From contig NZ_BLIZ01000001.1 of NCBI RefSeq assembly GCF_019972315.1, forward strand, positions 942,513-1,006,512: a stretch of DNA of 64,000 nt, in the 5' to 3' direction. Positions 56,971 through 64,000 of this stretch are shown here, piece by piece; within the stretch, counting starts at the first letter, position 1, and the number at the start of each line of letters is the position of its first letter. Below the pieces are notes generated by a model. The model did no database searches. It was not told the origin of the DNA and saw nothing but the letters and a program-made list of their open reading frames with translations. The position numbers and the translations under genes are program-made. This DNA comes from Geobacter sp. AOG1 (GTDB lineage: Bacteria > Desulfobacterota > Desulfuromonadia > Geobacterales > Geobacteraceae).

Positions 56971-57930
56971 TTACTTTATTTCAATGGATGCACTCTTACG
57001 GAGGTCCGCCAGCCACTGGTTGAAGCGTTCCTCCGATTTTTTACGGTAGAGGGCATCCTCGATCTCACCCTTTACCTCATCGAACGGCTTCGGTTTGCCG
57101 GCGGAGCGTCCCTCCAGCTTGATGATGTGAATTCCTGCCGTAGTCACCACCAGTTCGCTGATCTCCCCCGGATTCATCTTCAGTACGGTGGTTTCGATCT
57201 CGGGGAGCATCTCCCCCTTCTTGAAGGTCCCGAGTTCGCCTCCGTCCGTTTTAGCCCCCGGATCGTCCGAGTACTTTCGGGCAAGCTCGGCAAAGTCCTT
57301 GCCGCTTCTCGCTTCGAACAGCACATTCGCCGCCGTCATCATGACCCGTCTGATATCCTGCGTGGTGGCATCCTTGCCGAGGCGGAAGAAGATGTGGCGG
57401 GCGCGAAACTGCTCCTCCGCCCCGAACTTTGTGGGGTTGGCCGCATAGTACTCCTGCATCTCCCTTTCCCCTACCTGGATCTTGGCGCGGACTTCCTGGC
57501 TCATGAGGCGGAGCCGTTCAAGCTGATCCTTCAGTTGTGCCTTGTACTGGTCGAAGGAGAGCCCCTGGCCGGCAAGAGCCGCAACCAGTGCCTCCTGGGA
57601 GAGGTTATTCTGCTTCTTCACGTCCTCGATGGACTGCCGTACTTCTTCCTCCGAAACCTTTATATCCAGTTCCTTGATCTTCTGTTCGGTGAGCTTCCGG
57701 TCGATCAGGCGGTTGAGGGCGGAACTGCGCAGCTCCCCACGGGCAGTGGCGGATACCGGTCCCTTTTTTTCCGCTTCCTTGACGAGGTTTGCGGTTTCCT
57801 TGTCCACGTCGTAGGAGGTGATGATCTCGTCGTTGACGATGGCCGCTATGCCACTAACCATTTCGGCGGCGGATAGGGCCGGCAGGATGGCAAGGGCGAT
57901 CAGAAGAATGATTTTGAGCAAGGTATTCAT
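56971..57930 (-). CDS. Exported PpiC/SurA-type peptidyl-prolyl isomerase
   Basis: This 319-residue periplasmic foldase has a signal peptide (MNTLLKIILLIALAILPALSA, about 1-22). A SurA-like N-terminal helical domain (IDRKLTEQKIKELDIKVSEEEV) and a parvulin domain follow (RARHIFFRLGKD...ARKYSDDPGAKTDGGELGTFKKGEM). The parvulin domain's typical GGELG and late VVTTAGIHIIKLEGR segments are present. It likely assists outer-membrane protein folding. The next gene on the same strand, 140 bp upstream, encodes a lipoprotein paralog. Confidence 0.92.
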   Translation of the reverse strand: MNTLLKIILLIALAILPALSAAEMVSGIAAIVNDEIITSYDVDKETANLVKEAEKKGPVSATARGELRSSALNRLIDRKLTEQKIKELDIKVSEEEVRQSIEDVKKQNNLSQEALVAALAGQGLSFDQYKAQLKDQLERLRLMSQEVRAKIQVGEREMQEYYAANPTKFGAEEQFRARHIFFRLGKDATTQDIRRVMMTAANVLFEARSGKDFAELARKYSDDPGAKTDGGELGTFKKGEMLPEIETTVLKMNPGEISELVVTTAGIHIIKLEGRSAGKPKPFDEVKGEIEDALYRKKSEERFNQWLADLRKSASIEIK

Positions 57931-58023
57931 GTAGTTGGATTACCAAGGTGTTTTCTGTAATACCGGTATGCAGTCAAACGATGGGTTGCTGGCTTGAGTT
58001 TGAGCGCCTATCGGTATAAAACG

Positions 58024-58050
58024 AAAAAAGGGCCGGGCAGTGCCCGGCCC
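58024..58050 (-). terminator. Terminator after the lipoprotein PpiC gene
   Basis: GGGCCGGG (58030-58037) and CCCGGCCC (58043-58050) form a perfect stem. On the minus strand it is followed by TTTTTTCG. It lies 21 bp past the stop of the 58071 gene. Confidence 0.9.
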
Positions 58051-58070
58051 GCGGCTGGTTGTCAGGGGCG

Positions 58071-58994
58071 TTACTTGGGTTTGGCTTCCGCCGGAGGAGC
58101 TGCGGTTCCCGTGGCTGGTTTTCCTCCCAACTCGTTCAGGACGTCTTCCTTCACCGCTATCTTGGCGCTTTTTTTCAGGTCCTCCTTCAGCTTCTTGAAG
58201 ACTTCCTGCTGTTTTTCCGGAAGGAGCGCACCCTTTATCTGGTCCTTCACTTCTGCGAAGGGGCGGATACCAGCCGGCCGCTTGCCGGTCAGCTTGATGA
58301 TGTGGTAGCCGAACTGGGTCTTAACGATACCGGAAAGCTCCCCTTCCTTCAGGCCAAAGGCGACCTTTTCGAATTCGGGAATCATGGACCCCTTCCCGAA
58401 CCATCCCAGATCGCCCCCCTTGGCGCCGGCGGAGTCGACCGAGGACTTTTTCGCCAGTTCCTCGAAGTTGGCACCCTTTTTCAGCTGGCCGAGGATATCC
58501 TGGGCATCTTTCTCACTCTTCACGAGGATGTGGCTGGCCCTGACCTGCTCGCCTGCCTTGAATTTCTCTTTGTTCTGATCATAGAACTTCTGGAGGTCGG
58601 CATCGGTGAGTCCCGCCTGCTCCTCGACCTTTTTCTTCAGGAATGCCTCTACCACTACCCGCTTCTTCAGGTCTTCCAGCTTTGCTGCTACATCGGGGCT
58701 CTTGTCGATACCGTCCTTCCGGGCCTGCTGGAGGATGAGCTCACGGATGACCATGGTATCCAGCATCTCCTTCTTCCCTTCCGCGGTGTCGGCCATCGGC
58801 TTCAGGTAGGGGGGGAGGTTTTCCAGCTCACGCTTGAAATCTTCAGTGGTTACGACGACACCGTTGACCTCGGCCAGGGTCTTTCCTCCCGATGTCCCCT
58901 TGCTCCCCTCGGTGCCCGTCTTGGCGTTGCAACCGCAGACGGCGGCAATGCAGAGGACCAGCAGGGCGGTCTTGACTCTATTGCGATTATGCAC
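58071..58994 (-). CDS. Lipoprotein PpiC-type peptidyl-prolyl isomerase
   Basis: This 307-residue envelope foldase starts at a GTG (58994) with AAGGAG 8 bp upstream. A lipoprotein signal follows (KTALLVLCIAAVCGC, Cys22 likely lipidated). Then come an N-terminal helical chaperone part and a parvulin domain (VRASHILVKSEKDAQDI, SAGAKGGDLGWFGKGSM, VKTQFGYHIIKLTGKR), similar to PrsA/SurA. It ends in an Ala/Pro-rich tail (TGTAAPPAEAKPK). It lies 55 bp downstream of mfd on the same strand. Tandem to a non-lipidated paralog, it probably reflects heavy envelope-protein traffic. Confidence 0.92.
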   Translation of the reverse strand: MHNRNRVKTALLVLCIAAVCGCNAKTGTEGSKGTSGGKTLAEVNGVVVTTEDFKRELENLPPYLKPMADTAEGKKEMLDTMVIRELILQQARKDGIDKSPDVAAKLEDLKKRVVVEAFLKKKVEEQAGLTDADLQKFYDQNKEKFKAGEQVRASHILVKSEKDAQDILGQLKKGANFEELAKKSSVDSAGAKGGDLGWFGKGSMIPEFEKVAFGLKEGELSGIVKTQFGYHIIKLTGKRPAGIRPFAEVKDQIKGALLPEKQQEVFKKLKEDLKKSAKIAVKEDVLNELGGKPATGTAAPPAEAKPK

Positions 58995-59049
58995 AGTTAA
59001 ACTCCTTAAGAGAGAGAATTTTGGCAGTTCGACAGCGGAACGTAGCATA

Positions 59050-62000
59050 TCAGGTAAGCCTTTTCAAGAGATTTCTGGCCGCCGTCAGGACCCCTTCGAA
59101 GGTGGTATCGGCAAGCTCCACCAGCAGGCGATACTCGGGGGTGAACTGGTATGTTCTGGGGTGCTGGCGGATGAGGCCGATGATGGTGTCGGGGGAGACC
59201 GGGGTCTTCTGATGGAAGGCGAAGATCAGTCGCCGGCCGTCGAATTCCACCTCCTGGACGAGGAGTGTCTTGAGCTCAAGGCGGAGCCGCATTACCTCCA
59301 GCAGGTACACGGCGGCAAGGGGGAGCTTGCCGAAGCGGTCCGTCAGCTCCCCCTCCATCTCGGCGACGTCGGCCGGGCTGTCTGCCTGGGTCAGCTTTTT
59401 GTAGATGACGAGGCGCTGGTTCGGGTCGCGGACGTAGTCTTCCGGAATAAAGGCGGGGATGCGGAGTTTGAGTTCCGGCTCCACCTTCTCCACCAGCTCT
59501 TCCCCCTTGAGTTGACGGATGGTCTCTTCCATCAGCTCGGTGTAGAGTTCGAAACCGACGGCGGCGATGTTTCCCGATTGCCGTGCACCCAGCAGATCTC
59601 CCGCCCCGCGCAACTCCAGGTCGTGGGTTGCGATGCGGAAGCCGGCGCCGAGTTCGGTCAGCTCCTGGAGAATACGCAGCCGCTCCCGGGCGTCGCTGGA
59701 GATGGCCCCTTCGCCAGGGATGAGGAAGTAGGCGTAGGCCCGCTGCTTGGAACGGCCGACCCGCCCCCGCAGCTGGTAGAGTTGGGCAAGGCCGAAGCTG
59801 TCGGCCCGGTTGACGATGAGGGTGTTGGCGGTGGGAATGTCGAGCCCCGACTCGATGATGGTCGTGGAGAGGAGGAGGTTGGTCTCGCCATGCATGAAGC
59901 CGAGCATCACCCGCTCCAGTTCCTTTTCGTCCATCTGGCCGTGCCCCACGGCGATGCGTGCCTCCGGCACGATGCGGCCGAGATGTTCGGCCATGGCGCC
60001 GATGCTCTGCACCCGGTTATGGACGAAAAATATCTGTCCTCCCCGGCGCAGTTCCCGCAGCACGGCCTCCCGGATCACCTCGTCGTTGAAGCGGGCGACG
60101 AAGGTCTTGATGGCGAGTCGGTCCACCGGCGGGGTGTCGATGATGGAGAGGTCCCGGATCCCCATGAGGGACATGTAGAGGGTGCGGGGGATGGGGGTGG
60201 CGGTGAGGGTCATGATATCCACTACTGCCCGGTACTTCTTGAGCCGTTCCTTGTGGGTCACGCCGAAACGCTGCTCCTCGTCGACTATGAGCAGCCCCAG
60301 GTCGCGAAACTCCACGTCCTTCTGGAGGAGACGGTGGGTGCCGATGATGATGTCGATATCCCCCTTCTTTACCCCTGCCAGGATATCCTTTTGCTCCTTG
60401 GGGGAACGAAACCGGGAGAGCATCTCGATCCGGACCGGATAGGCCTTGAAACGGGCCACGAAGGTTTCCATGTGCTGCTGGGCGAGGATCGTGGTCGGGA
60501 CGAGGATCGCCACCTGCTTTCCCTCCATGACCGCCTTGAAGGCGCCCCGCATGGCCACTTCGGTCTTGCCGTACCCCACGTCGCCGCAGACCAGGCGATC
60601 CATGGGTTTTTTACTCTCCATGTCCGCCAGCACGTCGTCGATGGCGGCTTGCTGGTCGGGAGTCTCCTCGAAGGCGAAAGCGGCCTCGAATTCACGGTAG
60701 AGCTCGTCCCGGGGGCCGAAGGAGTGTCCTTCCTGGAGCTGGCGGGCGGCGTAGATTTTCAGGAGCTCTTCCGCCATCTCCTGGACTGCTGCCCTGGCCC
60801 TGGCCTTGGTTTTTTCCCAACGGACACCCCCCAGCTTGTCCACGTGGGGCTCGATCCCCTCGGCCCCCACGTAGCGCTGCACCAGGTTGATCCGGTCTAC
60901 CGGCAGGTAGAGCTTGTCGCTCCCCGCATACTCCAGCAGCAGGAAATCTCCTTCCACGTCTCCCAGGGTGAGGTGCTGGAGGCCGCGGTAGAGGCCGACG
61001 CCGAAGTCGATGTGGACCATGTGGTCTCCCGGCTTGAGCTCGGCCAGGGAGGTGAGGAGCTGTTTTTTGCGCGCCTCGGAGAGGCCGCGGCGCTGCTTGA
61101 CCCGCCGGCCGAATATCTCCTCCTCGGCAATGACGGCAACCCCGTCTTCCCGGAACCGGAACCCCCGGGAAATCTCCCCCACCAGGATGGCTACCTTGCC
61201 GTCCCGGCGCTGCAGTTCACGGGGGAAGGGGCGGTCGGTTATGTCGAGGGGGAGCCCGTAGGGGGCGAGGAGTTCGTAGAGCCGCTGGGCCTGGCCCCGC
61301 TGATGGCAGACCATGACGACCCGTTGCCGCTCCGCCAGCCAGTCGTGGAGGCGGGCTACCAGAGGTTTCAGGACGCCCTCGCTGTCGGGGGCGAGGTCGA
61401 GCCTGAGGTCCGCGTTGTCCGCCACGGTGAAACGGTGGATTGCCGCATCCCCTTCGTCCAGAAGGAGGGAGGGGATGGCGAGCCGCCGGCCGCCGGCCAG
61501 GATGCTCTCCAGCTCTGACGATGTGAGGAACAGATCGGGGGGGTTGCAGGTGATGGCATCTTGGGCCTGGGCCCGCTCGAGGGCGGCGATCACCTCGTCC
61601 TCGCGACGGACGGTTGCGGCGCGGAGTCCCTCCGGGTCGAGCAGGACCCGGATCGCGGACGGGCCGGTATAATCGAGGAGGGTCGACAGGCCCGGGTGGA
61701 AGAGGGGTTGCAGGTATTCAATCCCCGGCGGGTAGATGGCACTCTGGACCTGTTCCGTGAGCTCCCGCCGGCGGATGGTGGGGATGTCCAGATCGTCGCA
61801 CCGCTTCTTCAGCCGGATTGCGAACCCCTGCAGTACTTCGTCGGTGAGGATTACCTCCCGGGAAGGGAGGAGGACCAGTTCGGAGAGGGGGCGGAGGGAG
61901 CGCTGGGACACCGGGTCGAAGGTCCGGATGGTATCGACGAAATCGCCGAAGAACTCGATCCGGACTGGCTCCGGCAGGTTGGGGGGGAAGATGTCCAGTA

Positions 62001-62523
62001 TCCCCCCCCGGCTGGCGAAGGAGCCCCGGTCTTCCACGAGGGGAACGTGGGAATAGCCGAGCTTGACCAGTTTTCCCAGCAGGGTTTCCCGTTCTGCCTC
62101 TTCCCCTGAAACAAGATAGTGGGAGACTTCCCCCAGCGTCTGCTGCGGCAGGACCCGCTGGGCCAGGGCTGCGAGGGGGGTGACCACGGCCCTGGCCCTT
62201 CCGTCCATGAGACGGAACAGGGCATTGAGGCGCTGGCCGGTAATATCGGCATGGGGGGAAACGGGCTCGAAGGGGGCTGTATCCCATGACGGGAAATAGA
62301 GTATTCCCTCGGCCTCACCGTCATAGAAGCAGAGTTCCCGCCAGAGCTCCTCCGCAGATTCCGAATCGGGGGTGACGATCAGGAGCGGCGCAGCAAGTTC
62401 GGGCATCAGCCTGGCCAGGAGGTAGGCGGGAGCGGAACCCTTCAGCCCGGCAATGGTCAGAAGAGAGTCTTCGGCAGCAAGGGCCGGGGCAAGCTGTTTG
62501 ATGTGGTCCTGGGTGGTGGCCAT
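59050..62523 (-). CDS. mfd: Transcription-repair coupling factor
   Basis: Mfd removes stalled RNA polymerase at DNA lesions and recruits UvrA. The 1157 residues have the UvrB-like N-terminal module (about 1-450) and an RNA-polymerase-interacting CarD-like domain (about 470-570, LKPGDHMVHIDFGVGLYRGL). RecG-like SF2 motor domains follow, with Walker A CGDVGYGKTEVA, DEEQRFG as the DExx box and motif VI QLRGRVGRSKQRAYAY, then the C-terminal TRCF domain. Family length is normal. It sits between lspA (3 bp upstream) and the PpiC lipoprotein gene. Confidence 0.97.
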   Translation of the reverse strand: MATTQDHIKQLAPALAAEDSLLTIAGLKGSAPAYLLARLMPELAAPLLIVTPDSESAEELWRELCFYDGEAEGILYFPSWDTAPFEPVSPHADITGQRLNALFRLMDGRARAVVTPLAALAQRVLPQQTLGEVSHYLVSGEEAERETLLGKLVKLGYSHVPLVEDRGSFASRGGILDIFPPNLPEPVRIEFFGDFVDTIRTFDPVSQRSLRPLSELVLLPSREVILTDEVLQGFAIRLKKRCDDLDIPTIRRRELTEQVQSAIYPPGIEYLQPLFHPGLSTLLDYTGPSAIRVLLDPEGLRAATVRREDEVIAALERAQAQDAITCNPPDLFLTSSELESILAGGRRLAIPSLLLDEGDAAIHRFTVADNADLRLDLAPDSEGVLKPLVARLHDWLAERQRVVMVCHQRGQAQRLYELLAPYGLPLDITDRPFPRELQRRDGKVAILVGEISRGFRFREDGVAVIAEEEIFGRRVKQRRGLSEARKKQLLTSLAELKPGDHMVHIDFGVGLYRGLQHLTLGDVEGDFLLLEYAGSDKLYLPVDRINLVQRYVGAEGIEPHVDKLGGVRWEKTKARARAAVQEMAEELLKIYAARQLQEGHSFGPRDELYREFEAAFAFEETPDQQAAIDDVLADMESKKPMDRLVCGDVGYGKTEVAMRGAFKAVMEGKQVAILVPTTILAQQHMETFVARFKAYPVRIEMLSRFRSPKEQKDILAGVKKGDIDIIIGTHRLLQKDVEFRDLGLLIVDEEQRFGVTHKERLKKYRAVVDIMTLTATPIPRTLYMSLMGIRDLSIIDTPPVDRLAIKTFVARFNDEVIREAVLRELRRGGQIFFVHNRVQSIGAMAEHLGRIVPEARIAVGHGQMDEKELERVMLGFMHGETNLLLSTTIIESGLDIPTANTLIVNRADSFGLAQLYQLRGRVGRSKQRAYAYFLIPGEGAISSDARERLRILQELTELGAGFRIATHDLELRGAGDLLGARQSGNIAAVGFELYTELMEETIRQLKGEELVEKVEPELKLRIPAFIPEDYVRDPNQRLVIYKKLTQADSPADVAEMEGELTDRFGKLPLAAVYLLEVMRLRLELKTLLVQEVEFDGRRLIFAFHQKTPVSPDTIIGLIRQHPRTYQFTPEYRLLVELADTTFEGVLTAARNLLKRLT

Positions 62524-62526
62524 GGT

Positions 62527-63039
62527 CTACCCGGTCTGTTGGGGGGGGGGCTCCTTGAGGCGTTTCTGCCGGCGTTCCTCGATGAACATGTCGATGGCGA
62601 GGAGGAAGACGCCGACGCAGATGGCCGAGTCGGCCACGTTGAATGCCGGCCAGTGATGGCCGTACCAGTGAACGTCGAGAAAGTCGATCACCTCCCCGAG
62701 CCGGACCCGGTCGATGAGGTTGCCGACCGCTCCGGCGAAGACGAGTGAGAGGGCGAAGGCGGTGAAATTCTGGTCGGGCCGGAGCTTGCGGAAAAATGCG
62801 GCGATGACCACCACGGCAACCAGGGAGACCAGGATGAAGAAAGGAAGGCGGTAGCTAAAGCCGGCCAGGAAGCTGAAGGCTGCTCCCCTGTTGCGCATAT
62901 AGGTGATGTTGAAGAAATTCTCCACGACGGTTATGGATGAGTGAATATCCATGGTTCGGTCGATGAATGTCTTGGTTGCCTGGTCGATGCCGATGACCAG
63001 GGTGGAGACCACGAGCAGCATGAGGTATTTCAGTTTCAT
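62527..63039 (-). CDS. lspA: Lipoprotein signal peptidase
   Basis: LspA is the membrane aspartyl protease that cleaves prolipoprotein signal peptides. From 63039 it has 170 residues and four membrane helices, with the FNITYMRNRGAAFSFL motif and the two catalytic Asp motifs GNLIDRVRLGEVIDFLDVHW and FNVADSAICVGV. I chose the ATG at MKLKYLML; an in-frame ATG at 63078 would add a polar tail. It is downstream of ileS across a palindromic element and 3 bp before mfd; the ileS-lspA order is common. Confidence 0.94.
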   Translation of the reverse strand: MKLKYLMLLVVSTLVIGIDQATKTFIDRTMDIHSSITVVENFFNITYMRNRGAAFSFLAGFSYRLPFFILVSLVAVVVIAAFFRKLRPDQNFTAFALSLVFAGAVGNLIDRVRLGEVIDFLDVHWYGHHWPAFNVADSAICVGVFLLAIDMFIEERRQKRLKEPPPQQTG

Positions 63040-63073
63040 GGATTCGCTTTCCAAAACAATTCTAAAAGCTTTA

Positions 63074-63265
63074 ACCACAGAGGACGCGGAGGAAAGGCAG
63101 AATCAAAATTCCTTGAAGCCATTTTAACAGGATGAACAGGATAAAAACTCACAAATCAAGGTTTGTGTCTTAATTCTGAAAGTCTTTAGTCCTGAATATC
63201 CTGTACATCCTCTGTTAACGTTTGGCTTGAAGATTTCCTCCGTGTTCCTCTGCGTCCTCTGTGGT
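63074..63265. repeat. Nested 192-bp inverted-repeat element between ileS and lspA
   Basis: Outer arms ACCACAGAGGACGCGGAGG (from 63074) and its near-complement ending CCTCTGTGGT (63265) enclose a second inverted pair. This is AACAGGATGAACAGGATA (63126-63143) and its imperfect complement (63197-63216), around a CACAAA/TTTGTG hairpin (63150-63167). It lies in the gene-free gap between ileS stop (63286) and the lspA start. The CGCAGAGGA and ACAGGATGAACAGG motifs resemble dispersed repeats I recall from other bacterial genomes. Confidence 0.65.
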
Positions 63266-63285
63266 CAGTGCTTTTTTGCCCTTGA

Positions 63286-64000
63286 TTACTTCACCGCAGC
63301 CAGGCATTTGGGGCAGATGGTCGGGTGCTCGCTGTCCGTCCCTAACTCTTCGCTGTAGCACCAGCAGCGCTCGCACTTCTCACCCGGAGCGGCGGTAACC
63401 CGCACCTTCATGCCGGCAACCCCTTCGGCCACGTAGCATCCCCCTTCGAGGGATTCGGCCAGAGTCACGCTGGAAACGATGAAAATGGCCGGCAGCTCCA
63501 GGGCGTATCCCTTCAGGAAACCGAGCAGTTCGGGCTCAGCGGCGATGGCCACGGCGGCATCCAGGGAATGGCCGATGGTCTTGGCCACCCGGGCCTGTTC
63601 CAGCGCCTTGGATACCTCGGCACGGATCTTCATGATCCGCTCCCACCGCTCGACCAGTTGCTCGTCCTTCCACTCCGGTCGGAGGGCCGGGAATTCTGCA
63701 AGATGGACGCTTTCTTCCCGTTCCCCCGGCATGTACCCCCAGACCTCGTCGGCGGTGAAAGAGAGCACCGGCGCCATGAGCCGCACCAGGGTATCGAGGA
63801 TACGGTACATGACGGTCTGAGCGGAACGTCGCTCCACTGAACCCTTCTTGCTGGTGTAGACCCGGTCCTTGAGGATGTCCAGGTAGAAGGCGCTCATCTC
63901 CACGGTGCAGAAGCCGTTCATGGCGTGATAGAGGACGTGGAACTCATACTCGCCGTAGCAGGTGAGGACCTTCTCCTTGAGAAGCTCCAGCTGGTGGAGA
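63286..64000 (-). CDS. ileS: Isoleucyl-tRNA synthetase, C-terminal part (5' end outside window)
   Basis: The 238 codons in view are the end of IleRS, which charges tRNA-Ile. They include the anticodon-binding helical domain (GEYEFHVLYHAMNGFCTVEMSAFYLDILKDRVY and TADEVWGYMPG). The C-terminal zinc-finger Cys cluster follows as EKCERCWCYSEELG...ICPKCLAAV, typical of bacterial IleRS. The reading frame continues past the right edge. It is followed by a palindromic element and then lspA. Confidence 0.95.
   Translation of the reverse strand, partial: LHQLELLKEKVLTCYGEYEFHVLYHAMNGFCTVEMSAFYLDILKDRVYTSKKGSVERRSAQTVMYRILDTLVRLMAPVLSFTADEVWGYMPGEREESVHLAEFPALRPEWKDEQLVERWERIMKIRAEVSKALEQARVAKTIGHSLDAAVAIAAEPELLGFLKGYALELPAIFIVSSVTLAESLEGGCYVAEGVAGMKVRVTAAPGEKCERCWCYSEELGTDSEHPTICPKCLAAVK

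Noticed and set aside
58834-61518. 894-codon plus-strand open frame opposite mfd
   Set aside because: It is antisense to the fully recognisable mfd gene; the product has no domain pattern and is rich in His, Glu and Val as typical of antisense GC-rich frames.

Overview
The window carries a bacterial replication-origin region in an arrangement typical of Geobacter and relatives (Desulfuromonadales). I infer this from gene order (dnaA-dnaN-recF-gyrB-gyrA, then a HEAT-repeat protein, gpsA, two sensor kinases, an ABC-2 exporter and a radical SAM protein, with rpmH-rnpA-yidD-yidC-mnmE-mnmG-rsmG on the other side of dnaA), from the GC-rich coding sequence, from the many PAS/histidine-kinase genes, and from a selenocysteine-containing AhpD-like gene. 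No species is assigned.

Layout. (1) 1-6.6 kb, minus strand: the 5' part of a short-chain dehydrogenase, a DHH phosphoesterase, hemE, a SPASM radical SAM protein of the NirJ/AhbC/AhbD type, and an ABC-2 transporter pair. (2) 6.6-22.1 kb, minus strand: a coupled receiver-kinase/kinase pair, gpsA, a HEAT-repeat protein, gyrA, gyrB, recF, dnaN and dnaA. An origin unwinding module lies between dnaA and dnaN, and a second cluster of variant DnaA boxes lies upstream of dnaA. (3) 22.4-28.9 kb, plus strand: rpmH, rnpA, yidD, yidC, mnmE, parS, mnmG, rsmG. (4) 29.3-46 kb, accessory and signalling region: a periplasmic binding protein coupled to a hybrid histidine kinase, a Met/His-rich CpxP/Spy-like protein, a 1980-residue secreted subtilisin-like protease with five near-identical 222-bp repeats, PilZ and LuxR proteins, a multi-PAS kinase, a glycine-zipper lipoprotein, a MATE exporter, an AhpD-like selenoprotein split by UGA, and a membrane diguanylate cyclase. 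(5) 46-64 kb, housekeeping: ssb, a Lys/Ala-rich exported protein, plsC, rnj, ftsK, a GcvR-like ACT protein, def, hemG, a CbpA-type DnaJ protein, two parvulin foldases, mfd, lspA and the 3' part of ileS.

Functional themes: replication initiation and segregation (dnaA/dnaN/recF/gyrase, two parS-like sites, ftsK); membrane protein insertion and envelope protein folding (yidC/yidD, two PpiC proteins, CpxP-like protein, lspA); heme synthesis (hemE, hemG, radical SAM protein), as expected for a cytochrome-rich organism; and dense two-component and cyclic-di-GMP signalling.

Most notable: the CxxU selenoprotein with its SECIS-like hairpin; a pair of 123-bp palindromic elements, each starting directly after a stop codon in the same orientation; a textbook DnaA-box/GC-clamp/DnaA-trio/AT-rich module; and a possible structured small RNA near 1.9-2.1 kb. 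No rRNA, tRNA, CRISPR array, insertion sequence or prophage was recognised.
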